NCBI GenBank assembly: GCA_963978905.1 | Contig: OZ022259.1 | Span: forward strand, 26,510,068-26,574,067 | Direction of reading: 5' to 3' | DNA: 64,000 bases | From: Trichostrongylus colubriformis | Lineage: Eukaryota > Nematoda > Chromadorea > Rhabditida > Trichostrongylidae | In this document: one piece after another, positions 8,343 to 22,000 of the stretch | Layout of the letters: each line of letters opens with the position of its first letter | Numbering within the stretch: position 1 is the first letter of the stretch | Position numbers and translations under genes: made by a program | The notes under the pieces: model-generated | What the model saw: the letters and a program-made list of their open reading frames with translations, nothing else | Told to the model about the DNA's origin: nothing | Database searches by the model: none

Positions 8343-9380
8343 GCGCAATGCCGTTAAACTCAGCAAGTATTGTTGCGAGTATTAGTGAGGCCAATGCTCT
8401 ATTTTGTGTAGCGGCGTGTTCTTTATGTTCACATTCCCGCAAGTTTTACGCCGTAATCGGCGGAAACCAACAGCGTGTCATTATTGGTCCCTCATTCATT
8501 ACTGGTTCTCGCTTGCTGGTACCCAAACGCTCTATCGGCATGGTATACCCTAACAGACCTTGCTGGGCACAGTGGGTTGACCTTAACGGTTCAGGACGTG
8601 GAAATTTTTTCGATTGAACAAAGTACGGTGAGGTGCATCTCATAGTTAAAGCGAATGACCGCGAAATGCATTTCAAAAGTTTATGAAATCGCAAAAATGT
8701 GATGGGCAAAAATATGGCGAGAAATTTGATGAGCCTCACTCCGACAAGCATGCACCTCGCTAGAAGAAGATCCTGTGCAGCCGCTGAGCAGTTAATGAAG
8801 GAAAAATCCATACAATTGTATAGAGGAATACGAAGAAACACGAGTTAAGAAGCCCATGATTATGGGACACCCTGTATATACACTTTGAACATTCGATTTC
8901 AGGCAGCGATCAGCTCGAGGATATTGCGCGTTGGAGAGAGCTTCTGAAAGATCCTCGATGTCTTCTTACACCAATTCCACGTTGCGCCGTTGAGTTTCTG
9001 TGAATGCTTATGAAGACGTTGCATATCTCTTTTGCCGTTCCTCGCCTTCCACAATCCACTTACTGATGGTAAAGTAGTACTGAGCTACGCAAGAGCATAT
9101 CCATGCCACGCATCGAATTGCTATGTGCTTCTATAGGCCTGCGTCTTATCCAGTTTGTGCACACTCGGTTGCACTGAACATCAAGGTCATCCACGTTATT
9201 TTCGACTTGCAGATATTTTACAGTGGATCTACTCGCCAAGCCACTTCGCTCTGTTGTCGGGAACAGGATTACGGAGACACATGCCTTTGTGGAACTTTCA
9301 GGTGGACAAGTGTTACAGCCGGGTTCTAATACGTTTCATTGTATAACGATCCATTGTGGGATATCGTTGGGCCTCGCCAC
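8343..9380. other. Unique sequence between array and foldback
   Basis: Array homology stops abruptly at about 8342. I see no gene. A 131-codon minus-strand reading frame (8446-8841) resembles no family I know and has no visible splice context. Confidence 0.5.
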
Positions 9381-10572
9381 CTAATATTTATGAAGTTTGG
9401 AAATGAAGTAAGCTGGAGGCGGAAAATTGGCATTCGCGCACCTCATCTTCCTCGTCTGCAGTCGAGATCATAAATGTATTTGTGTATGTTTTCGTAGAGC
9501 TTTTTCAGCTCTACAGAACGCAACTTTTTTTATTCAAATCGCACATCTTTTTGCTGTTTTGAAGACAAACAAATACAGTACTCGCAGAAGTATTCACTTT
9601 CGTTATCTCCTCTTCCTCGCCTACCGTCGAGATAGGAGAGGATGTGCACGCATGTCTTCGATAGAGCTCTTTTCGCTCTACAAGATGATACAACTCCTCT
9701 TTTGAATCTTTTCATATTTTAGCATAAAGGAATGAGTTTCCACTAGTCTTTCAGTTCAATGTTGCGTAGTGAAAACGAATTTCTTGGCAGAGTGTTCTAT
9801 GCCATTCGATAGAGCCCTTCTCGCTCTACAAGATAGTGTTCACAGCTTTTGTGCCAATTGATCTTCGCTATTTTTAGATCATTCAAAAGTCGACGAAATT
9901 GAGCATTTTCGACACCATGTGCTAAAAATGCTCGATTTCGTCGACTTTAAATGAGCTAAAAAACAGTGAAAATTGCTTTGAATAAAAACTGTGAACACTA
10001 TCTTGTAGAGCGAGAAGGGCTCTATCGAATGGCTCAGAACACTCTTCCAAAAAATTCATTATCGTTACGCAACATTGAATTAAAGAGCTGGTGGTAGATT
10101 CAAAAAACCGTGGTATCATCTCGTAGAGCAAAAGAAGCTCTATCAAATGCACACCTGGGTGTTCTCCTCGATCTCGATGGTAGGCGAGGAAGAGAAGATA
10201 GCGAAAGTGCACACTTTTTTTGCGAGTACTGTATTTGTGTGTCCTAAAAACAGCAGAAATTTGAGCGATTTGAAAAAAAGTAGTGTTTTTCTGTAGAGCT
10301 GAAAAAGCTCTACCGAAAACATACATACATACATTTTTGATCTCGATAGCAGATGAGGAAGATGAGGTGCGCAAATGCCAATTTTTCGCCTCCAACTTAC
10401 TTCATTTCCAAACTTCATAAATATTAGGTAGTCGAAGAAATCGAAAAACAGACAATAGCATTTTGTAGAACAAAAAAAGCTCTATCGAATATATGAGCTT
10501 GTCGAAAGATGAAGGAAACAATGTGAAAAACGGAGTTGAAAAAAACCGCGGGAACTTATTCCTCAACCCAAT
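9381..10572. mobile_element. Foldback (long inverted repeat) element, copy 1
   Basis: The left arm from about 9381 is repeated in reverse complement by the right arm down to about 10440, around a centre near 9905-9950 that is itself palindromic. The right arm runs on to a terminal motif ending CCAATA at 10572. The matching left terminus is missing, so the element is truncated. Reading frames inside are chance products of the arms. The same family, complete, lies at 54183-55230. Confidence 0.75.
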
Positions 10573-10985
10573 ACTTCGATAAAGTTGCAGATGTCCGTCT
10601 GCATCATGTGGAACACGCTGCCAATCCACAAACCATAATACTTATTCTCTCTGATCTGCGTGTGCAAGGTCCACTCTAAACTTCATGTAACCATAGTCAT
10701 ATTGCGTCCTTCCTACTTAATTCCATCGAAACGGAGCACTGCGACAAAGATTTTCAGAGTTTGCGTTGCCTGCGAGAAAGCCACTGGAATACCGTACGGT
10801 TATCCGACCATGCCAAGTCTCCTGCTGAAAAGAGCCTATCGCTCCAAGCTTTCCCAGAGTACCGGCTTGGATTACCTTGGTCAACTTCTCCAGAGAGATA
10901 CATACAACACGCCACTGAAAGTTTAGATTCCCTTGTTCACCTGTATGTCTATCCTATCAGTCCACAATCGCACTATCAAAACTAG

Positions 10986-11056
10986 AGGTTCCGTGGAGCT
11001 TGCAATCCCGACACAGGATTCAGAGCTCTGAGTGCTGACCGCTACGACACGAGACC
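10986..11056 (-). pseudogene. Relic tRNA-Gln, anticodon CUG kept
   Basis: Clear homology to the array gene in D arm and anticodon loop (CTCTGAA), but anticodon-stem pairs are lost and T-arm bases altered. Confidence 0.75.
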
Positions 11057-11157
11057 TAAAACCGTTCCTTTCATTAATTTTCGAGATCTGATACCTTTAC
11101 TGGTACCCATTGCAGAAAATAACGCCTACCAGTTCAAAGTCGCAAAGGAAAATTGTA

Positions 11158-11227
11158 GGCTCGGGAAGATTTAAATTCCCGTCGCAGGATTCCGAGTCCT
11201 GAGTGCTAACCGCTACACCACGGAACC
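11158..11227 (-). pseudogene. Relic tRNA-Gln with anticodon CGG
   Basis: The anticodon loop reads CTCGGAA, so the anticodon has changed from CUG to CGG (proline codon CCG). The anticodon stem is intact and the A box kept, but the acceptor stem is disturbed and the T loop mutated. Confidence 0.7.
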
Positions 11228-11370
11228 TCTCCTTTCCTTGATTTTCAAGCAACGCTACACCGCGGGACCGACAACCGATCCTTTTATTAATTTTCGAAAT
11301 CCGATAGTTTTATTAGCACCCAGGATTAAATGCAGTGCTCACTATTTCACTATCGCAATATTGAAACTGT

Positions 11371-11441
11371 AGATCTCGTAGAGATTTGAACTACCGTCGC
11401 GGAATTCAGAGCCCCGAGCACTAACCGCTACACACTGCTCC
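11371..11441 (-). pseudogene. Relic tRNA-Gln
   Basis: Anticodon loop CTCTGAA remains; both stems around it and the acceptor are heavily mutated. Confidence 0.65.
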
Positions 11442-11535
11442 GAAATTCATCCATTGCTCTTCAAAATACTACATTTTATTAGAATCCGCGGTAGAGACAA
11501 GCTTTACCGGTGCGCATTCGCAATCAATAAGCTGT

Positions 11536-11611
11536 AGTGCAGAGGAAGATTTGAATCACCGTCGTGGTCGCAGGATTGTGTCCTGAGCTCTAACCGCTAC
11601 ACCGTGGGATC
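11536..11611 (-). pseudogene. Relic tRNA-Gln, anticodon loop destroyed
   Basis: Flanking stem bases and D arm match the array gene, but the anticodon loop has shrunk and bases are inserted in the variable region. Confidence 0.6.
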
Positions 11612-11703
11612 GACAGACAGCCGTTGGTTTTCAAGATCCTATATTTACTAGCAGCCGTGATAGGTAACTATGTCTACTGTTCACAATCGTAACAGCAAAT
11701 TGT

Positions 11704-11775
11704 AGGTCCCATGGAGATTTGCGCTCCCGTCGCAGGATTTGAAGTCCTGAGTTCAAACCGCTACACCATTGAACC
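11704..11775 (-). pseudogene. Relic tRNA-Gln with anticodon UCA
   Basis: The loop reads CTTCAAA, giving UCA, which would decode UGA stop codons. A box and anticodon stem are intact and the acceptor has one mismatch (6:67), but the T loop and B box are mutated, so transcription is doubtful. Confidence 0.65.
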
Positions 11776-11867
11776 GACAGCCACTAATTTTCGACATCCG
11801 ATACTTTTATTGGTATCAATGACAGAAGACAATGTTTACCTGTGCACATTGGCAATGGAGAAGCTAT

Positions 11868-11935
11868 AGGAAGGGAGCGATTTGAGCTTCCGTCGCAGGA
11901 TTCAGAATGTGAGCCCTTACCGCTACACGGCAACT
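11868..11935 (-). pseudogene. Relic tRNA-Gln, strongly decayed
   Basis: Homology to T arm and anticodon 3' side remains; the D arm and acceptor are partly deleted. Confidence 0.5.
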
Positions 11936-11939
11936 AAGC

Positions 11940-12310
11940 GGCAAACAAATTAGTATAAGGAAATAATTGAGAAAAGAGTTTGCAACCTCGGAAGGTGGAG
12001 TCTGAGTGAAGTTTTATGTACTCAAAAAATGTCCGGAATTGGTGTGGAGAAGATACCGTGCCCTATCTGATCGCCGCGTCGCTGCTGCAGTAGAGAGTTA
12101 GCTGAGTTTTGTTTCATTTCTCATTAATGTAAGTTCAAAAATTTGCTTGGTTATTACTTCTCGCGGACGCTCTTGTTTCGGAATTAGGCACTGAGTTTGA
12201 TCAGGCTCTTATTTCACTCTTTTTCTCAGAAATTTGCTTTGTCCTCAGCGTTTTTTTTACCATAGACTCTTAATTTTTTTGCTGAATCGCAGTGAGAGGG
12301 TAGAAACCAC
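11940..12310 (+). repeat. Fragment of the long dispersed repeat within the relic array
   Basis: Shares stretches with 29300-29750 and 47950-48450 in the same order and orientation, including the block around 'gtggagtctgagtgaag'. It splits the relic tRNA series. Confidence 0.6.
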
Positions 12311-12384
12311 AGAAGCAGCGCCTGAGAGATCTTTTGGAGGTCGCATTTCTTTGAAATTTTCCTCAACTCCACGTTCGACCTTTT

Positions 12385-12420
12385 CAGAGCCCTGAGAGCT
12401 AGCCGCTACACCACGGGACT
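12385..12420 (-). pseudogene. Half relic tRNA-Gln (5' half)
   Basis: Only the acceptor 5' strand, D arm and start of the anticodon arm are recognisable, beside unrelated repeat sequence. Confidence 0.5.
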
Positions 12421-12560
12421 GACAACCGTTCCTTGCTTTTATTTTCAAGAAACGGTACACCGCGGTCCCGACAACCAGGCACTGCAAAATCCGTTAAATT
12501 TATTGGTATCCATGATAAAAGATAATGGCTGCCAGTTTACAATCACTATGTCAAAGCTAT

Positions 12561-12626
12561 AGGCTCCGTTAGACTTTGAACTCCCGTCACTTCAGCGTCC
12601 TGAGCGCTAACCGCTACACCATGGAA
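12561..12626 (-). pseudogene. Relic tRNA-Gln, anticodon arm deleted
   Basis: The T arm and D arm match the array gene; part of the anticodon arm is missing. Last relic before the cysteine-rich gene. Confidence 0.5.
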
Positions 12627-12642
12627 ATGATAAACGTTGGCC

Positions 12643-13041
12643 TTATTGATTCGTGGTTCCGACACTAGCGACCTTTACCCTCAGCGCGGACGTTGCCCGT
12701 ATTATCTTTGTAAGCACCTTTTTGCTTCTGTGCGACTTGTATAGACTCACTTCAACAGGATCTCTTAGTTCCATTCCTTCATTCCTAATTTTACCGTAGA
12801 TATCATGGGTAAGTTGGAAAGGTTGATGGATATAGCAGCGAAGCAACAAAACATTTAACAGTTGCCAATGTAAAACAAGGCGCCTGTTGTCGAATATTTC
12901 TTCTGCTCTCCCTAAACTTCTTCCGTCGAACTTTTGTATCCATCTGAATTTCTGTTTGTCATCATACCCTACCCCTCTGATCGTTTTCTTTTTCGTTTTG
13001 CACGCTCTTCTATACTTTATAGCGAGATTTATCAATCTGTT
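12643..13041. other. No supported gene
   Basis: A 130-codon minus-strand frame (12643-13035) starts beside a relic tRNA and overlaps the likely 3' UTR of the cysteine-rich gene. I do not recognise its product. Confidence 0.4.
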
Positions 13042-16000
13042 TCACCGACAACACACGTACTGTTGTTCGCTGTTGCTGTGCTCGCAATGGCTATTCGCCG
13101 GACACGTTGAGAAAAGGCAGTTGATTGCTTTACCATTCTCATATATGACTGACTCAGCAGGATTCTTGCATATTCCTGAATGAAAGCAGGAGCTGGGAAT
13201 TTGCCTATACCGTCATCTTTGACTTACCTCTGCCCTCACCGCTCTGCCTAGACCGACAGCAAAAGTACTGTCGCAGTTGTTGATTGCTGTAGCAGTAGCT
13301 GGACGACGGGCATTGCGAGTACCTGCAGCTGATAGGCTCTGCGGAATTTGGTTCATAGACAACCTCTTCGTTTACCGAAGGGCACTGGCTGCTGACGGAG
13401 CCTGAAAGGACACGTAACTATCGGAAATCAAGAGCAACTTCGAGCCCGAGAATGACTTTTGGAGTTCTTTTCGGTTTCTAGGACTTTTCAGGAGAAGACG
13501 GATCCAATCTGTCCAATCCAGCGTTAGTAATGACGGACCCTTGTTCTAGAGTTCCCTTCAGCTACGTTGCGGGACTGTTTCCTTCTCTTATATAATTTTT
13601 AATTTTCTGTTGTATAACTAAATATCATCAAGTTGTCAGAATGTACTGCAGTACCACTGTAAAGGAACTTACTACTGCCTGTGCAATATCCGTCACCATT
13701 ATCAAAGGTCCCTGAGGGACAACGGCAGAAATTTGATTGACAGCTTGAACCACCCGAACATTGCTGGTTGAAAGAGCACTGACCTCCTACCTGAACCTCT
13801 GCACTTGAGCTGTTCAAGAAGAGTCTCAAAATGAAGATGTAGAAATCTCACTTTAACCATAGGATAGCACTGATTGCCGATGAGTACCTGGTTGTAGCCG
13901 CAGCCGGATGACTGAAAATCAAAAATGCGATCAGTTGAGCTGGGAAAAATAAAGGGTGTCCAGGAACTAGGCACGATATCGAATTTGGTGCATATGAATT
14001 CCTATGACGGTTGGCACCCATAGGTCTTTCATTTAGTCATCTGATAGCCTTCCTATTAGTAGTCCGATCGAGTGTGATCTGCATGATTGCTTGAGGTTTT
14101 TTCGTCATGGAGATGACGACAACTGAACAATGTATCCAAGTGATCAGTTGTGTGTGATACTCGAATGCAACGCTACTCCTACCGAATCCAATGTTCGTAA
14201 GGTGAATCGAAACCATGAGTTTGGGAAATCTGCTTCACATACTAAAAACGGTACGACAGCATTCTATTCAAACGCAGGATACAATAACATAACGAATATT
14301 GCGAATTTTTTCAGTGGAGATTTGTGTGATCAAAAGTGTAAAGACCTCGAATAATAAACAGATTGAAGAAGGATGAGTTCCCTGGGCCTTGAATCGATCA
14401 GCCCCTCGTACAGCGTCATGGTGTGCGCTGTTAAAGGCATCATTAGGGGAAAGTCGGACGAAAAGTAAAAGAAGTAGTGCATATGAAGGTCGAGATGCCT
14501 AGTAACAGGACAGTGGAGAAAAAACAGATGGAAACGGCCAAAAACCCGAGAAATAGGACCCCCATCCCACCGTTGGTCTAGGGGCGGACGACCTTCCCGT
14601 CATGACGCCGGTAATCTGCTCTAGATTTTCATTGGCATGTTGCCAAGTGAACACAAGGGAATGTTTGGAAATACGACAGCATCCACTTTTTGGAGTGAGC
14701 TTCAAGCTAAAACTGCGAAAGCGCGCCGCAAAACCTTCGATTCTGCCTCATCTCCCTGGCCGCTCTCACCCCAGTCAATCGGGAATTACGTCATCGGGAG
14801 GCGGAACCGTTGCGTGGCAGAGGCGGAACCGCTGTACGCTGCGACGTTTTGCAGCGCTTCTACAGCTCGGAGGGGCGCTTTTTCACCGGGATTTCGCCAC
14901 AGATAGCCTTCCTAGGCCCAGGACTACTATGTGAGTTACTTCTTGTAGGCATTTCTCCATTACCGCCTTACCCCTAATGATGTCTTTAACCTCGTCCCGT
15001 GGTAATGCGAGCAGTCCATTACGTCACCCTTCTGGTTGGAATAGAGACGAGCTTACCAGTCCTCCGGTCACCTGAGATCCCTCCTTCTGCTGCGAGAGTG
15101 CTGAGGAATGGAGTGAGCCACTCTATCCCGTACTATTTCAACGTCTTCCATGCATCTATCGGTACGCCATCTGGACCAACCACCTTCCAAGTCTTTTTCT
15201 CCCAAACGTGCAATGGACCCCTCCATTCGTCCACGGCAGGATTGGACCAGCCATAGCCTCCCCATTTCGGCTTCCGTCAAGGAGGAACTTTGCTTTGATT
15301 GAAGGGCGATCAAAGTACTGCTGCCATCTTAATTCACCCCGGCTGGCTTCTCAGTATTACAAAGGCGCTGCTTTTCACGGTCTTTACCGCAGATGTCTCA
15401 GGTCGCCCGATTGTTTAGCTTTGTTTAGCATAAAGACAAACTTCTACGCCTTTCTACCCTCCAACTTCGCAATGCACTCTACGTACTACCCACTGTTTCC
15501 TTCGTGCACTGCAGGATGACCTTGACAGCTCTATTCCAAATGTCCTGAAGCGGACCGCAAAGAACTGAGAGACCAGCCTTCATCACCCTTCTCTTTAGGT
15601 CCAGTACTCTTTCTTCGTACTTATCCTCACAGCCAATATTCGGTCTCGGTCCTGCCCTCTGCGGAGACACAACTCCTGAAGACGTCTGCTAAGGTCATGG
15701 CCACACCGTTTGGTGTCCTCCGTCGTAAAAGAGTTTGCCACCATTCCCAATCTACCTCGCCCTGGTTCCTCTCCATCATGCTTTCCGAAGGCATGGTACT
15801 TGGATGCGTCTGCGTTTCATAGGGTAAGCCACCTTCCAAGACTTGCCGGACAGCGACTCCACATTAAGAATTCTAACTCGAATTACTTTCTCTGGCCGAA
15901 GTCGCTCTCGATACTGGCCACGAAACAAGGGCGAAGGTTCTGCGGGCTATTTCCGAGTGATGTCTTCGCTTGACAACTGATAACTAGGTTTCTCAACCTG

Positions 16001-19000
16001 GGCCAGTTGGCACGCTGGTAGATCCCATTTTAGCATTCCCTTGCAAGGCATGGTTTCGTACTTCGGTGAGGATCCTTGCTTAAAGCAATCGTCCACGGAA
16101 AAGTGTGTTTTTATGTTACCCATATATTTATGTTGTATTTGCATCATGCGGGCTGCATGTAAAGTTTAACGCGAAAAATGTGAATCCGCCTAAGATACAG
16201 CACCACAATTTCTTGGCCGGTTGGGCGGGGCTTCCCATCAAGTGCCCACCGCGTCGTCTGCCGTCGTCGGAGACTCATCGCAGGGACAGAAAGTTACGTA
16301 AACAGCCCTTGCGAGGCAAATACAACATAAACATAAGGGATTTTTCCGTGGACTATTTCTTAACCACTTGGCTGGCGCACACTACTGTACGCGAAACACC
16401 ATGTGCGCCAGTAGATCAAACGAAATTGCTTTTTTCATGAGGACGGGTATTTCAGTGTAAGCTCCGCTCACCGTGGGAGTAGCCTAACTTGATATATGTG
16501 CCTTGTGTCTTATCCCATGCCCCAAACACACCACGCTTGCATCCCTCTCGACTGGACGGAGCTTAACTTGGTCCATGTGTGGTCTTAACTTCTTGTCCCA
16601 TGCACTCCCATACCACACTTGTCCCCATATCCATCGTTTTTCATGTGACGCCCAAGCTCCGCCCATCACTACAATGCTCCGCCCACTGTTCCCACGCCTC
16701 TTTCACGACCTCAAAAAACTCATTCCTGACCTCAATCCATCTTCCCCTCACGTTTGGGGCACACTCGAACCAATTTATTCTGTCTGAAAACGGAACATTT
16801 CAGGGCTTGTCTCGTCCACCGTGTGCGGAGCTTAACTTGGTCCAAGTGTGGTCTTTACTTCTTGTCCCATGCCCTGCCCATACCACACCTGTTCCCATCT
16901 CTACTGGTCGTTTCTCATACAATACCGAATTTCGCGACAGACGGACGGACAAAGGGACGAACAAAGGGATGGACGGACGGAGGGACGCGCAGACAGACGA
17001 AGCGTTTTATACATAGTAGGGATGATGGAAGAGTCATAGATATCGTTTCGGCCACACTCAATGCATGCTGACTCTCCAACACACTCACACCAATGAATGA
17101 CACTCAAGTTGGGGTGTACGTAGAATGTGCTTTGAATGTGTGTTGTCGAATATGTTCTTCCCATGACACAGGTGATCCTTTCCACGTGAAGGGAAATACA
17201 GGGCAAAAAGTTCCTATTGATAAACTGCCATGGATTACAACACGCATTCGGCTCTAATTCAAATTGTAAAAGCGCCTAACAGAAACCATGAGAATGAATT
17301 GAAAGGTCAAGACTCGCTCAAAGTTCGTAGCTTGATCGCGCGCAGCGCAGTAGGCTCAGTTGAACGGGTAATTGGTACCACGATCAAGCACGGGTTGAGG
17401 AATCCACAAGGGAATCGTCAATGAGGCGATCTCTGAAAAAGGTGCTTAGCCAATAACCATTATTAGTACTAGGTAACAATGCAATAGTTATCGATTAACG
17501 ACCTTTCTATTAGGAATACCCCTTCATTATAGGAACAGAAAGCATCATTAGAAACGTCGATCGCGCGGGGAGGGGAGGGGGAAGAAAAGCGCAATTCTCA
17601 AAACATTTTCCCGACGCTGAACTTCACTCTGATGAAACCCCTACTATGCGAGTCATTTGTCTCAACGAAAAGTGTACTACGTGTCACATTCATGTCGTGT
17701 ACCACTGGATACGTACCTAATTATTTCGAGGAGATGAACCTGTACTACACTGGCGTGCCATTAGGGCAGAAAATTCGCCTCGCGGCGTCTGGCATGCGAC
17801 GCTACGGTGCAAGCTATGCGCGCCGTATAGGATGGGATTCGAAGCGATGACGCGGCTTATTCTGAGCGTAATCGCTTCAGAACTCAACTAGCGCGAGACC
17901 CCGATCTCGCGCCAAGTGCGGCCACGCGAGTTTTCTCTCCTAATAGGACGCACCAGTGCTACATCTGCAATTATCTATACAATCCTAGTTCTCCATTTGG
18001 CAGTAACTAAATTTGAAGAGAAAATTTTCGGTGAGCTGACCTCACTATTAGATCGGCATACACCATCTATGGCGGAATGTCCTCTAGGACACATGCACAC
18101 TAATGAGATACAGGTGCCGAATCCCATGCATTGAGCAGAATATTGACAATTTCCGCCGAGTGGCACCAGTTGGAGACACCGACCTGAGACCGATCTAAAA
18201 ATCTTATGCTATGTACTATTATTTGAGGTCTATTGTAACCATATAGACGTCGTACACCATTCCCTGGCCGCAATAAAGAATTCCGGTAACACATGCAGTC
18301 CCATTGTAAGTATATGCAAATGAACATTGACACGTCTGCGAACACATGGCATTCGCTGCAATGAGCAAAGTGAAAATATGCAGACCGTATATTATCGTAT
18401 CAAATAGGATGCTATGAACGTTGAAAGCGGAAAACAGCTGAAGGCCTAGTTTTGACCAAGTCTAGGAAGGACTCTAGGACAAGTGACAAAACTCTTCTTT
18501 CAAACGTGTAACAAATGTTGAGTGTTAAACTATCGCATGTGTATGCGAGAATAGAGATTTGGGTTACGCTTGGAGTGATTCACACAGCCGAAAACTACTT
18601 CTTCCCGCATCACAGAGCCATTGCTCTCCCTCCCCTCTACTTCCACTGAACCAAAAACAATATCAAACGAGCCGACAACACCCAAGATTTTCGCTGATAT
18701 TTTAAAAGCGAAGTGCATATGGACGTCGTTATAGTCTAAAGAGCTTGTAGAGCAGCTACAAAAGCCTCTTCGCCTTCATTCGAGTGTCCCACAACTGCAC
18801 TTTTTCAAGGCACCAGGAGGGGGCAGTAAAAGCAAGCGGTACAATTTTTCCTTCAAGAAGATAAACCTGAATCCAACAAAATAATGAACATCATCACCCC
18901 GATGTTGACATTCCATCATGCTTCCCATATCCAATTCATGCCACTGTCAACCCTGTACCCCGAACGATTGTACTTATGAAGTTTAAACAATACTCATGAA

Positions 19001-22000
19001 GAACTCACCGATGCACTGTGCGCTGTTTATACAGCTTTGACCGACAGACATTTTATCTAGGCATTGACTGTTCACCGCTACCTAAATGATTTGATTGGGA
19101 CGCCACCAGCTTCATCCTCAACAGCACAAAAGATGCATGGTGATTACAAGCAGATGTGAGAGTTCAAGCAACAATTACTGTTGTCATGCCTGCCAAAAGC
19201 AGTGCACAACCTAAACGTGTGGCTGGAGTCATACAAACATAACATTTTCACTACGATTAGACGCGGGACAGCTTATCTCCTCACTGTTCGTCACTTATCA
19301 TGGTATCAGGTGGGCTACCGCACAGAATAACACAATAGAACTATGTGATGGAGAAAAGGTCAATACAGACCAACCGATATCGAAGAACTCTATATGATAC
19401 AGTTCCACATTGTGATAAGTATATTCACTTGCTGAACATTTACTGCTCAAAGACACCGGTAGGGGTAAATTTGGCAAATTGGGGGATTACGAAGTAGATG
19501 TGCTCAGCAATATAACAGTAGGGAAAGAACGACATAAAAAGAACCCGAAATTCCCCTTCGCTCTCTCGTCCTCTGCGTCTCTAGCCCTAGTGGACTGAAG
19601 ACAGGCCAAAGTCTAAACCAGCCAGCCGCAATTGCTGTACCACTCCTCCACGGCGACTCCACCGGCCGCATAACCGCATAACGGCATGCCGAGCTGCCGA
19701 GTCGTTATAAGACCCCAAGGTGTTTTTTCAATGTGATTTTGGCCACGTGTGACCTCATCTAAAACAGGTTTGTTTTCAGAGAACATGTACTCCCAGATCC
19801 CTGTTTTCCCTTACCCCTACTAGTGATTCGTAAGGTCTAATGCAGTCGTTCTCGAAGGTCCATGAGAGAAGCTGTCTATACCTTCGTTCGACAATCATAT
19901 TAATCATTGTGCTCGATTGCATCGATTGGCAGCAATTTTTCGAATTGCTGATCATCTCATTCATACATTTTGGGGGGGGGATTCATATGCCAGTCACCAA
20001 TGCATATCGTTTTTGTAATACACCAGTTGGCTGGCGCACACTACTGTGCGTGATTCATGGCGATTTTTTTGCAAAATGGGTTTGATGGACATGATCACCG
20101 TTGTGTATGGGATTGAGTAAATTTTTCTTTCCTCTGCCTTCAGCTGTGCTTTCGAACTGCAAAGAATCAGGAGAGGTGACATGATAAGAAAGCTTTCGGC
20201 AGTAATATAGATAAGTCGCTTTTCATTGAACCCATTTTGCACGTCGACATGAATCGCGCGCAGTAGTGTGCTGCCAGCCAACTGGTTATACATAAAAGGA
20301 TCTCATGTAGAAACTCATCGCTGACTTAAATCCATCTTCTCCCCACGTTTGGGGCACATTTTAACCAAACTTACAATTTTCTTTCTCAAAAGGGAACATT
20401 TCAGTGCACGCCTCGCCCACCGTGGGCGGGGCTTAACTTGATCGATGTGTGATCTATACTTCTTGTGCCATGCCCTACCCATCCCATACTTGTCCCCATC
20501 TCCACAGGTCGTTTTTCATAAAATGTCCAAGCTCTGCTCACCACCGCAAACGCCCCGCCCACTGTGCTCAGGATTCTTTTTTGACCTTCAGAAACTCATC
20601 GCTAACCTAAATCCATTCCCCCCCACGTTTGGGGCACATTGGAACCCATTTAACACTTTTCGGTCTGAAAACGGAACATTTCAGTGCACGCCTCGACCAC
20701 TACGGGTGGAGCTTATCTACAGTAGGAAACCACCCCCATATTACTTTGAAAATTCAGGATTCCAGCTTTGTTTTGACGCAAGATATGCCGCCATTCACCT
20801 TTCTACGCCCCTTATCACCTCTTATCCTTGCTATCACTTCCGATCTCTCACCGATAATGTTCCCTTATCACCCCCTATATCACTTTGAAAAATCAGGTTT
20901 CTAGGTTCGCTGCGTCGCGCGATATGAATTCCCCGCCACTCTGCTTTCGAGGCTCCTTATCACCTCTTATCTCTTGCTATCACTTCCGATTCTCACCGAT
21001 AATGTTCTCTTATCACCCCCTATATCACTTTAAAAATCAGGTTCCTAGCTTTGCTGCGACGCGAGATATGAATTTCGTGACAAACACACACACACACAGA
21101 CATACTTAGCCGATTATATATAGTAGGATAGCCTAGCTGTCGATATCGGCATTACTGCTGGCGAACAATGAATCACTCGCTCGGCTATCACAAATCTATG
21201 TCGTATCTTGATCATCCGTGTGAATCGCACTTTCCAAAGACGTGCACCACTAATTTGAACGCTAGGCGATTTGAAGGCATATTCCGCGCTCGCTATGGGT
21301 GAAGTAACCAATTGACTCTCCATTGGTTGTCAGCGGTTGGGAGGCGGTCTGTCCACGCCCCACTGCAAGCAATAGGGCGAGGAGAGACCGCCTTCGAACC
21401 GCCGACAACCAATGGAGAGTCAATTGGTTACTCCACCCATAGCGAGCGCGGAATATGCCTTTAACGGTCGATACATCGGCAACTGATGTCAGAACACAAA
21501 ATATGTTGACCCAATGGCACTGAGCAGCAGATGCTTTCACTACAGCGGTCGTATAGTAGTAGTAAATGGTGTACCGGATTTCATTCCATCCACTTCAATG
21601 GTCTTATAGACCTCTGTAAGAAGTTATCAGTTTCGATAAGTCACCATTAATATCCACGTGCCCTGTTATACCTGTGAATGTGAACATTCCACTACTGTTA
21701 GTCGGAAAAGCAAAACGGAGTTGGCGCTATTACCACCTGGTGCTCCTTATCGTATGTTATCAAGCGTCATCAGTTTGGATCATAAACTATTAATGACACC
21801 GTTCCACCCCGTCGAATTTTATGAATGTTACCGCTCCAACAAGTTAAGAACCCCAGGTCGAGGTGGCCATATTCCAAATTAGCATAACGATTATCCGATC
21901 AGAGCTACAAGCCGTTCGGCGAAAGTCAGCTCAAATACATCACAAACGATCACATAGGCAGAAGCCGAATGGCAGAGAGGTAAGTGTCTCGCTCCATAAA

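Noticed and set aside
8446..8841. 131-codon minus-strand frame
   Set aside because: No recognisable family, no splice context, and it overlaps a plus-strand frame of similar quality.
8849..8880. GGGACACCCTGTATA as a transposon end
   Set aside because: This motif is common in mobile-element termini, but no inverted partner was found nearby.
9427..10629. Several frames up to 157 codons
   Set aside because: They come from the inverted arms of a foldback and mirror each other on opposite strands.
12643..13035. 130-codon minus-strand frame
   Set aside because: Starts next to a relic tRNA and lies past the stop of the cysteine-rich gene; product unrecognised.
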